A DNA stretch of 6,042 nucleotides from Candidatus Brocadiia bacterium (GCA_013360825.1 JABWAY010000250.1:1-6042); one strand, 5' to 3'. Positions 1-5,340 are shown, numbered from the stretch's first letter. The notes: generated from the letters alone by a model not told the origin. Program-made: numbers and translations.

Positions 1-108
1 CGCCACCTCCGCCGCGATGGCCAGGGCCGCGGGGCCGGAAAGCCGCACGATGCCACGGAGCGCGCGCCCGGGCGGTGAGGACAGCGCCGCGATCGTATCG
101 CCGCCCAC
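1..108 (-). CDS. mnmE: MnmE (TrmE) tRNA modification GTPase, N-terminal fragment
   Basis: The window keeps only the first 36 codons; the rest lies off the left edge. The reading begins at GTG (108-106) and gives GGDTIAALSSPPGRALRGIV followed by RLSGPAALAIAAEVA. This matches the start of the MnmE N-terminal tetrahydrofolate-binding domain, which in the family reads roughly DTIAALATPPGxGGIGIVRxSG. With MnmG, MnmE installs the cmnm5 group on wobble uridine 34 of certain tRNAs; that is family knowledge, and the GTPase domain is not visible here. The GTG lies 13 bases after the yidC stop with a weak GAGG just upstream, and no in-frame ATG is available between the two genes. The yidC-mnmE order is common in bacteria. 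The family's GGxG after PPGR is changed to ALRG, a small departure in a variable loop. Confidence 0.86.
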   Translation of the reverse strand, partial: MGGDTIAALSSPPGRALRGIVRLSGPAALAIAAEVA

Positions 109-121
109 CCGCCTCAGCCGC

Positions 122-1921
122 CTACTTCAGGTACCGGCGCTTGATGTACTGCTGCTCCGCGATCCCCCAGGCCGTCGAGATCAGCCAGTACAGCACCAGC
201 CCGCTCGGACTCGAGTACATCATGAACCCGATGACCAGCGGCATGAACATGAAGATCTTCTGCTGCGCCGCCATCTGCGGATCGGGGGACCGCGGCGCCA
301 GGTACGCCTGGATGAACCAGGTGATCGTCATGATCAGCGGCAGCAGGTGAAACCCGTTCTGCCCGAATACGGTGAACGGCAGGTGGAAGAGCGTCTCGGG
401 CTGCGACAGGTCCGTGATCCAGAACAGGAACGGCTGCTGCCTCAGATGAATGTCGTACATCAGCGCGTTGTACAGCCCGAGGAAGATCGGAAGCTGCAGG
501 AACATCGGCAGGCATCCGCCCAGCGGCGTCACCCCCTCCTCCCGCATCAGCCCCATCACCGCCTCGTTCTGCTTCGCCGGCTCGCCCTTGAACCGCTCCT
601 GCAGCTCCTTGATCCGCGGCTGCAGTTTCGACATCCGGAACATCGACACCTGCGCCTTCTTCGAGATCGGGTAGATGCAGAGGCGCACGATGAGCACCAT
701 CACGATGATCGAGACACCCCAGTTCCGGAAAACGGCGTAAAGCGCCGCCATGATCCACAGGAGGATCCGGCTGATGAACCCGAACCAGCCGAAGTCGAGC
801 AGGTCGCCGATCCGCCACTCGCTGAACCGCCCCTCCGCCAGCGCGTCTCCATCCTTCGGGCCCGCGTACAGGATCCACTCCGTCGAGGTCTTCTCCCCCG
901 CCTGCCAGGTCCTCTCGGCCAGGCTCGCGGACGTCCCGAGCGTGTTGGTCGTCCAGTCGATGTACTCCGCCGCCCGCTTGTCGCCCGGCGGAATCCCGCG
1001 CATCTCCAGCTTCCGCAGGAGAGCGGGGGTGAAGTTGACCGGATAGATCGAGTAGCGCGCCGCCGCGGCCGGATCCTGCGGCGCCAGCACCGCCGCGTAA
1101 AACTTGTTCGTCGCGCCCACCCACGGAATCCCGCGCGATTCCCCCGTCCACGGCTTCTCCGAGATCTCCTTCAGGTCCAGGTCGTCCAGCTCGACCGCGT
1201 ACGCCTTCCCCTCCTTCGACAGCCCGTGCGCCCCGGCCGGGTAGACGCCGCCGCTCGCCTCCTGCTCGATCCCCGCCACGCCGATCAGCTCCCACCAGCG
1301 CGCCAGCGGCGCCTTCGAGAGATTCTCGACCTCCAGCGTCATCCGCACCGCGTAGGCCTCCGGCCCGAGGCGGTAGGTCTTCACCAGCCGGAGCCCGTCG
1401 GGAGTCGTGTACCGGAACGCGGCCTCCGTCGGCGGCGTCGGGAGAACCTCCCAGTGCTCCGTCTCGATCCGGGTCGCACCCGACATGTCCCGAAGCGCGA
1501 GCGAGCGGAATCCGGGGACCCACTCGTCGAGCAGGATCAGCGGCGCCCGGTGATCAAAAGGATCCTTGTGCGCCACCAGGACCAGCCGCTGGATCGACGC
1601 CCCCGCGGTCGTGAGCGTGAGCGCGATCGTCCCGGTTTCGAGTGTGACCGTCGCGGGCGCGACCTGCGGATGGACGAACCCCCCTTCCACGACGGGCGGG
1701 TCGGGAGGCTTCTCCGGCCCCGGGTCGGGGGGCTTCTCCGGGCCCGGATCGGGCGGCGGCTTCGCCCCCTCGTCCGGGTCCTTCGCCCGCATCTCCCCCG
1801 CCCCGGGAACGGTCGGCGGCGCAGGAGCCTTCTCCCCCGCCTTTGGGGAAAACCAGAGGAAGTAGGCGCCCCAGATCGCGAAGCAGACGGCGATGGCGAT
1901 GAGCGGCCGCGCCTTCTCCAC
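122..1921 (-). CDS. yidC: Membrane protein insertase YidC (Oxa1/YidC/Alb3 family)
   Basis: A 599-residue inner-membrane insertase that places and folds membrane proteins, alone or with the Sec translocon. Residues 5-24 form the first membrane segment, 35-80 a Pro/Glu/Lys-rich linker, and about 85-365 the periplasmic beta domain found in Gram-negative-type YidC. The conserved insertase core follows: membrane segments near 380-418 with the conserved substrate-groove arginine (R413, in IVRLCIYPISKKAQ), a cytoplasmic coiled hairpin (about 421-462), the signature GGCLPMFLQLPIFLGLYNAL (468-487), a segment near 524-542, and the last near 556-588 with SSPSGLVLYW. The C-terminus is basic (KRRYLK). The start is GTG; the next Met (44) would remove the first membrane segment. 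There is no clear Shine-Dalgarno site, and only TCA separates this GTG from the upstream TAA, so translational coupling to the Trm112-like gene is likely. mnmE follows after 13 bases. Confidence 0.97.
   Translation of the reverse strand: MEKARPLIAIAVCFAIWGAYFLWFSPKAGEKAPAPPTVPGAGEMRAKDPDEGAKPPPDPGPEKPPDPGPEKPPDPPVVEGGFVHPQVAPATVTLETGTIALTLTTAGASIQRLVLVAHKDPFDHRAPLILLDEWVPGFRSLALRDMSGATRIETEHWEVLPTPPTEAAFRYTTPDGLRLVKTYRLGPEAYAVRMTLEVENLSKAPLARWWELIGVAGIEQEASGGVYPAGAHGLSKEGKAYAVELDDLDLKEISEKPWTGESRGIPWVGATNKFYAAVLAPQDPAAAARYSIYPVNFTPALLRKLEMRGIPPGDKRAAEYIDWTTNTLGTSASLAERTWQAGEKTSTEWILYAGPKDGDALAEGRFSEWRIGDLLDFGWFGFISRILLWIMAALYAVFRNWGVSIIVMVLIVRLCIYPISKKAQVSMFRMSKLQPRIKELQERFKGEPAKQNEAVMGLMREEGVTPLGGCLPMFLQLPIFLGLYNALMYDIHLRQQPFLFWITDLSQPETLFHLPFTVFGQNGFHLLPLIMTITWFIQAYLAPRSPDPQMAAQQKIFMFMPLVIGFMMYSSPSGLVLYWLISTAWGIAEQQYIKRRYLK
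1701..1760 (-). repeat. 24-bp tandem repeat in the yidC linker
   Basis: Two adjacent 24-base units (1701-1724 and 1725-1748) differ at only a few bases, and a third degenerate unit starts at 1749. They encode the repeated octapeptide PDPGPEKP in the proline-rich linker of YidC (residues about 57-77), between the first membrane helix and the periplasmic domain. The unit is a whole number of codons, so copy-number change would alter linker length without a frameshift. Confidence 0.8.
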
Positions 1922-1924
1922 TGA

Positions 1925-2197
1925 TTACCGCGCCCGCGTTCCGGCGCGCTGCCAGACGAATTTCTCGCCGCACTTCGGGCAGGTCAGCGAATCCGCGTCC
2001 GGCTCCCACTTCCGGTTCTCGCCGCACTTCGGACACGGCCGGGCCGCATCCTCGACGAGCATGTTGGGGATGTCGTCCTGCACGGCGTAACGGCAGCCGC
2101 AGGGAGCGTGGGTGCAGACGAGGACCTCTCCGTCGATGCGGAGGTCGCTCTTGCAGAGAGGGCAGGCGAGGATTTCGAGGAAGTCTTTGCTGATCAC
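1925..2197 (-). CDS. Trm112-like small zinc protein with an added C-terminal zinc ribbon
   Basis: A 90-residue protein. Residues 1-50 match the Trm112/UPF0434 (YcaR) type: FLEILACPLCKSDLRIDGE, then VCTHAPCGCRYAV and QDDIPNMLVE. Likely zinc ligands are C12, C15, C28 and C33 or C35. Typical bacterial members stop near 60 residues. Here a second unit follows, with C55PKC58 and C73PKC76 (CPKCGE occurring twice, residues 55-60 and 73-78), ending in FVWQRAGTRAR. Eukaryotic and archaeal Trm112 activates methyltransferases; the bacterial role is not settled, so no function is claimed. The start is GTG: the reading VISKDFLEIL fits the family's usual N-terminus and the position agrees with the promoter just upstream. 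No Shine-Dalgarno site precedes it. It is the first gene of the operon, and its TAA stop is in the same frame as the yidC GTG, one codon apart. Confidence 0.88.
   Translation of the reverse strand: MISKDFLEILACPLCKSDLRIDGEVLVCTHAPCGCRYAVQDDIPNMLVEDAARPCPKCGENRKWEPDADSLTCPKCGEKFVWQRAGTRAR
1962..2032 (-). repeat. 17-bp direct repeat encoding the two zinc knuckles
   Basis: The 17 bases at 1962-1978 recur identically at 2016-2032, exactly 54 bases (18 codons) apart and in frame. They encode most of CPKCGE in each half of the C-terminal zinc ribbon of the Trm112-like protein. The nucleotide identity suggests a recent duplication of the half-site or strong constraint on these codons. Confidence 0.75.
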
Positions 2198-2205
2198 GGG
2201 GCGGA

Positions 2206-2234
2206 ATGTTAGGGGGACGGGAGAAGGTTGTCAA
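2206..2234 (-). promoter_or_regulatory. Sigma70-type promoter of the Trm112-like/yidC/mnmE operon
   Basis: On the minus strand a perfect -35 box TTGACA (2234-2229), a 17-base spacer, and a -10 box TAACAT (2211-2206; 4 of 6 consensus positions) point left. If transcription starts seven bases past the -10 box, the first base would be near 2199. That is only about two bases before the GTG at 2197, giving a leaderless or nearly leaderless mRNA, which fits the missing Shine-Dalgarno site. Box sequences and spacing are seen directly; activity is inferred. Confidence 0.65.
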
Positions 2235-2271
2235 TCGGGGGTGTGGAGAAGTCGACGGATGCGGAGGATGC

Positions 2272-2310
2272 TCCGGGAGGACGCGACCGACCGCGGCGCC
2301 CCCTCCCGGA
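2272..2310. repeat. 9-bp perfect inverted repeat in the divergent intergenic region
   Basis: TCCGGGAGG (2272-2280) and CCTCCCGGA (2302-2310) are perfect inverted copies around a 21-base GC-rich centre. They lie about 38 bases upstream of the -35 box of the minus-strand promoter and about 160 bases upstream of the ferredoxin start. No T-tract follows on either strand, so this does not look like an intrinsic terminator. It could be a regulator site or chance in GC-rich DNA. Confidence 0.4.
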
Positions 2311-2334
2311 CTTGGTAAAGGATTCACTTGATCA

Positions 2335-2411
2335 TTGACGGACCGCGGGTCCGCGGCCAGAATTGCTTTTCGGACGCCGGGGAACTCGCCAAAAGGTTGA
2401 CGGTCCGCGGG
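2335..2411 (+). repeat. Three copies of GGWCCGCGG, two preceded by TTGAC
   Basis: GGACCGCGG lies at 2340-2348; GGTCCGCGG lies at 2348-2356 and again at 2402-2410. The outer copies are each preceded by TTGAC (2335-2339 and 2397-2401), giving a 15-base near-identical direct repeat TTGACGGWCCGCGGG spaced 62 bases. The first two copies also form the small inverted element GGACC-GCG-GGTCC. All lie upstream of the ferredoxin, the last within its probable promoter, so they are candidate operator sites. Confidence 0.45.
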
Positions 2412-2422
2412 CGCCGGATAAT
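2397..2422 (+). promoter_or_regulatory. Possible ferredoxin promoter
   Basis: TTGACG (2397-2402) resembles a -35 box and GATAAT (2417-2422; 5 of 6) a -10 box, but the 14-base spacer is shorter than the usual 16-18. The start would fall near 2429, leaving a leader of about 42 bases. An alternative reading is an ECF-sigma-like pair, GGAACT (2381-2386) and GTC (2403-2405), 16 bases apart. Neither is convincing alone. Confidence 0.3.
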
Positions 2423-2459
2423 CTGGGAATCGAACCGCACGACAAGGGCCCTGAACTCT

Positions 2460-2464
2460 GGAGA
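2460..2464 (+). promoter_or_regulatory. Ribosome binding site that fixes the ferredoxin start
   Basis: GGAGA ends six bases before the ATG at 2471. The same frame is open back to an ATG at 2363, but that start has no comparable purine tract and would add a 36-residue N-terminus that overlaps the putative promoter and does not look like ferredoxin. This site supports the 77-residue protein. Confidence 0.6.
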
Positions 2465-2470
2465 CAAGCC

Positions 2471-2704
2471 ATGGCCAACAAGGACGACAAGCATCCGCCG
2501 AACGTTTCCGGCAAGTACTACACGGACACGCAGTGCATCGACTGCGACCTCTGCCGCCAGACCGCCCCGGCGAATTATTCCCGGAGCGACGAGGGTGGAT
2601 TCTCGTTCGTCTCCAAGCAGCCGGAGACCCCCGAGGAAGAGGAACTGTGCAAGCAGGCGATGGAGGAATGCCCGGTCGACGCGATCGGCGACGACGGCGA
2701 GTAG
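2471..2704 (+). CDS. Single-cluster [4Fe-4S] ferredoxin
   Basis: A 77-residue, acidic, soluble electron carrier. Cluster ligands are visible as C22-x2-C25-x2-C28 (CIDCDLC) and C67 followed by proline (ECPVDAIG), the pattern of one [4Fe-4S] cluster. A fifth cysteine, C60, sits seven residues before C67 and may be a remnant or disulfide partner of a lost second cluster, as in other one-cluster ferredoxins. The N-terminus (MANKDDKHPPNVSGKYY) and the segment SKQPETPEEEELCKQA are recalled from a short ferredoxin family; I cannot verify the taxonomic range here. The ATG follows a good GGAGA. A strong terminator begins 20 bases after the TAG stop, so the gene is probably monocistronic. The redox partner is not shown: the cytochrome operon beyond the terminator acts outside the cytoplasm, so direct contact is unlikely. 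Confidence 0.93.
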   Translation: MANKDDKHPPNVSGKYYTDTQCIDCDLCRQTAPANYSRSDEGGFSFVSKQPETPEEEELCKQAMEECPVDAIGDDGE

Positions 2705-2724
2705 CCAGACCTGATCCCGATCCA

Positions 2725-2760
2725 GGCCTCTCCGGGAGCTCCCGGAGGGGCCTTTTTTCT
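2725..2760 (+). terminator. Strong intrinsic terminator after the ferredoxin
   Basis: A 12-bp stem (2725-2736 with 2741-2752; one G-U pair, at 2729/2748) closes an AGCT tetraloop and is followed directly by six T residues (2753-2758). The core 2731-2746 is a perfect 16-base palindrome. It separates the ferredoxin from the cytochrome operon. Confidence 0.94.
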
Positions 2761-3036
2761 TGGATCTGTCACCAGGCGGGAACGGGGTTTCCTCCCGGTG
2801 CTCCCACACCGTCCCGGAATGCCGGTCGGGGGCCCTGTGCGCCCGCTCCCGGAACTTTCCGCGGACGGCACCGATCTTGCTCCTGACTCCCCCGCCCGTG
2901 GTCTCCGGCGGAACGAAGCGGGAGATTCCCCAATCCCGCCCGCGGCCCCCCGCGTAATCCATGGGCGCGCCGACGGTTTTGCTTTCGGGGCGTCGGTCGT
3001 CTGGTATCGTTTCGACAGCTACGAGGAGAAACCGCC
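2761..3036. other. Gene-free stretch before the cytochrome operon
   Basis: These 276 bases show no reading with a recognisable family, start site and codon bias together, and no RNA gene is recognised. Two short inverted repeats are present: GCGGGA (2918-2923) with TCCCGC (2934-2939), and CCGACG (2970-2975) with CGTCGG (2991-2996). The second lies where the operon promoter should be and could be an operator. No convincing -35/-10 pair was found: TTGCTT at 2979 and TGGTAT at 3002 have a 17-base spacer but a poor -10 match. A good Shine-Dalgarno, GAGGAG (3023-3028), serves the next gene. Confidence 0.5.
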
Positions 3037-4029
3037 ATGCGCCGCCTGACCGCGTTCACCGCCTTCGCCGTCGTCCTGGCCTTCGCCTCCTTCGCCACCA
3101 GCGAGGGTGACGACTCGGTCATCGACCCCGTGTGCCAGATGAACATCCGCAAGTCCACCGCCCCGTTCAAGGACACGTTCCAGGGAGAGCAGTTCTGGTT
3201 CTGCAACCAGAACTGCCACAAGACGTTCCTCGAAAACCCGACGAAGTACTCCAGCTCGGTGCAGAACCTGCGGAACAAGACCTACCGCGTGAGCGGCACC
3301 GTCGCCACCGGCAAGATCTACGCGAACATGGACGTCCCGCTCTACTACAAGGTCGAACGGCAGGGAAAGCAGGAGGTGACCTACAAACCCAGGGCCGTCG
3401 AACTCGTGTCCGCGGAGATGATCGCCGATCTCGGCGGCGGAAAGACCCAGACGACCAATCCGAAAATCAGCTTCCGCCCCATGAAAGAAGAGGGGGTCTT
3501 CGGCGGGACCATCCGCCTGATCGCCATGGGCCGGCTCAACCTGCGCCTGAAGATCACTTTCGACGACGGCAACTTCGACGAAGCCGTCTTTGCCTACCCG
3601 GTCCTCTCCGGCGAAGAAGGCGACACCGGGACGGAATACGACGGGAAGCGCATGGACATGATCATCCAGCACGAAACGATGCGGAAAACCGGCAAGTACT
3701 GGGTCCGCACCGCACAAGCCCTCGAGAAAGGCAAGCCCGGGCTCGAGGACGCCCGCAAGAACTTCCGCCTCGTCAAGTCGTACCAGAAGTACTACGAGCA
3801 GATGGTCCCTCATGTCTTCGAGGACGACCTCGATGATTTCAAACGCCTGAATGCAGAGTACGCGAAGGCGCTTCAGGACATGGAGGCGATCCTCGCCGGC
3901 GACGACGCCGGGAAGGCGATGGAGTCCTGGAACTCCGTCGAGGCGCTTCACTGCACCAAGTGCCACATGAAGTACCGCTGGGCCACGTTCAGCAACCCGG
4001 AGTCGTATCCGATCCGCAACGGCAAGTAG
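3037..4029 (+). CDS. Exported YHS-domain / cytochrome c' (c556-type) fusion protein
   Basis: A 330-residue protein with a Sec signal peptide (1-20, cut likely after SFA). Residues 29-71 form a YHS domain: DPVCQM (C33), then FWFCNQNCHKTF (C56, C60) and ENPTKY. YHS domains occur in copper ATPases and other metal proteins, and the cysteines are likely metal ligands. Residues about 82-190 look beta-rich and loosely resemble a YtkA-like Ig fold; this is weak. Residues 201-315 are helical and end in C306TKC309H310MKYR, the CxxCHxxYR site typical of cytochrome c'/c556, where covalent heme c sits at the end of a four-helix bundle. M206, M208 or M215 on its first helix could be the distal ligand. GAGGAG precedes the ATG. 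It is followed after 21 bases by the diheme cytochrome gene, so an operon is likely. Domain identities at both ends are well supported; the role (periplasmic redox or metal handling) is inferred. Confidence 0.88.
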   Translation: MRRLTAFTAFAVVLAFASFATSEGDDSVIDPVCQMNIRKSTAPFKDTFQGEQFWFCNQNCHKTFLENPTKYSSSVQNLRNKTYRVSGTVATGKIYANMDVPLYYKVERQGKQEVTYKPRAVELVSAEMIADLGGGKTQTTNPKISFRPMKEEGVFGGTIRLIAMGRLNLRLKITFDDGNFDEAVFAYPVLSGEEGDTGTEYDGKRMDMIIQHETMRKTGKYWVRTAQALEKGKPGLEDARKNFRLVKSYQKYYEQMVPHVFEDDLDDFKRLNAEYAKALQDMEAILAGDDAGKAMESWNSVEALHCTKCHMKYRWATFSNPESYPIRNGK

Positions 4030-4050
4030 TCCCGCAGACCAGGGAGAGCC

Positions 4051-5340
4051 ATGAACGCCAAGCTTGGAATCATCGGAGGGGCCGTCGCCGTCATCGCCGT
4101 CGTGGTGGCTGTCGTGATCTTCTCCAGGAAGGGCGACGACAACGGCAGGCAGAAGGACGCCTCCGTGCTGGTCGAACTGCGGGGTGGACAGGACGACCCG
4201 TCGTCGATCGTGAGCGCGACGCGGGGGCTCGAGATGTATGAGTCGAACTGCGTGGCCTGCCACGGGTGGCAGGGCGAGGGGAACGGCCCGGCGGACCCGT
4301 ACCTCTGGCGGCGGCCGCGCAACCTGAAGGACGCCGGCTACATGAACGTGCGGACGGACGAGCAGCTCCGGCTGGTGATCAACAACGGGGGGCGCGAGGA
4401 ACCGCTGCAGCTGTCGCGGATCATGCCCTCCTGGAGCGTGACGTTCAACGCGTTCCAGCAGCAGGACATCATTGCGTGGGTGAAGCGGCTTCACCCGCGG
4501 ATCGAGGATCTGATGCCGGGCGGGGACTTTGCGCGGTTCGAGGCGGTTCTGACGCCGGAGCGCGCGGCGCAGGTGAAGGCGAAGGCGGGGAGCGACCTTC
4601 TGCCGGGCGAGGAGTTGTCGGTGTTCTACGCGGTCTACAGCGACCGCAAGGACCGTCCGCGCCGTCCCGACGAGGCCGCGCCCGCCCCGGGCGCGCCCGG
4701 GCTCGCGGGATACGTCGCGTTCGGGCGCGTGGAGATCGCCGCGGGGAGGACGGTCGGCGTCAGCATCGCGATCGATCCGGGCCGGAAGATCCACAAGGCG
4801 GCGGTGTTCGAGAAGGTGACGCTTCTGTCGGGCGACAAGCGCGACGAGACATCGGTCGACGCCTACGTGAAGGCGTTCGAAGGAGCGGGAGAGTCGATCA
4901 CGGCGGTCAGTCCGCCGGTGCCGGGGGGACGCGAGGCGCTGTTCACGGCGCTGGGAGGGGCGGTGAAGCGGCTGTACTGGAGGCTGATCCTGGGGCTGGA
5001 GCAGGACCGCGAGGACTGGGCGGACATCGCCGCCGGGAAGAACCCGCTGAAGGACCACCTGGGGTACGCCGTGTACACGAAGCTGAGCTGCGCGCCGTGC
5101 CACGGGCCGACCGGTCGCGCGAAAGGACCGGGAGTCGGCGCGAAGGAGCCGCTTCCCGCGAATCTGGCGGATCCGGGCCGGATGGGGGATCTGACGGACG
5201 AGTACCTGCTGAACCTGCTGGAGCACGGCGGGGTGAAGATGAACATCTCTTCGACGATGCCGGAGTACGGCAACCAGATGACGCCGGAGGAGCGGAAGGC
5301 GGTGGTGGATTACATCCGCGCGCTGTCGAGGACGAAGTAG
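4051..5340 (+). CDS. Membrane-anchored diheme cytochrome c with an inserted FMN-binding-like domain
   Basis: A 429-residue protein with an uncleaved N-terminal anchor (residues 5-24) followed by basic residues, placing the rest outside the membrane. Heme domain 1 (about 56-148) has C67VAC70H71 and a likely axial M125 (SRIMPSW). Heme domain 2 (about 336-429) has C347APC350H351 and a likely M403 (STMPEYG). The two domains align along their length (CHGxxGxxxGP, the NL-D turn, TDExL, GG, MP, then a terminal VxxYIRxL-type helix), so they arose by duplication. The segment 152-330 between them contains LAGYVAFGRVEIAAG, VSIAIDPGRKIHKAAVFEKV and VSPPVPGGREALFTALGGAV, resembling the RnfG/NosR FMN-binding fold. 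The SGAT threonine that carries covalent FMN is not present at the expected place (residues about 286-292). GGGAG lies 4 bases before the ATG. It shares an operon with the YHS-cytochrome gene and uses more G-ending codons than that gene. Confidence 0.87.
   Translation: MNAKLGIIGGAVAVIAVVVAVVIFSRKGDDNGRQKDASVLVELRGGQDDPSSIVSATRGLEMYESNCVACHGWQGEGNGPADPYLWRRPRNLKDAGYMNVRTDEQLRLVINNGGREEPLQLSRIMPSWSVTFNAFQQQDIIAWVKRLHPRIEDLMPGGDFARFEAVLTPERAAQVKAKAGSDLLPGEELSVFYAVYSDRKDRPRRPDEAAPAPGAPGLAGYVAFGRVEIAAGRTVGVSIAIDPGRKIHKAAVFEKVTLLSGDKRDETSVDAYVKAFEGAGESITAVSPPVPGGREALFTALGGAVKRLYWRLILGLEQDREDWADIAAGKNPLKDHLGYAVYTKLSCAPCHGPTGRAKGPGVGAKEPLPANLADPGRMGDLTDEYLLNLLEHGGVKMNISSTMPEYGNQMTPEERKAVVDYIRALSRTK

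Noticed and set aside
114..1523. Second minus-strand frame of 469 codons inside yidC
   Set aside because: It lies in the wrong frame of an intact yidC and is Gly/Ala/Arg-rich without motifs.
1790..1921. Starting YidC at Met44 rather than at the GTG
   Set aside because: It would delete the first membrane helix, which YidC proteins of this type need; the GTG start retains it.
17..1924. Long open frame on the plus strand (635 codons) covering the whole of yidC
   Set aside because: It is antisense to a clear YidC, has no recognisable domain, and is very rich in Arg, Pro and Leu, as expected of a GC-rich shadow frame lacking stops.
2363..2470. Upstream ATG giving a 113-residue ferredoxin
   Set aside because: The added 36 residues do not resemble ferredoxin, overlap the promoter-like and repeat elements, and the ATG at 2471 has the better ribosome site.
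2798..3049. Small plus-strand frame in the gap before the cytochrome operon
   Set aside because: It has no family resemblance, a Pro/Gly/Arg-rich composition, and would run over the Shine-Dalgarno and start of the YHS-cytochrome gene.
3019..5226. Minus-strand open frame of 735 codons opposite both cytochrome genes
   Set aside because: It spans two well-supported plus-strand genes with CxxCH motifs, has low-complexity composition (Arg, Val, Leu, His, Asp) and no start site support.
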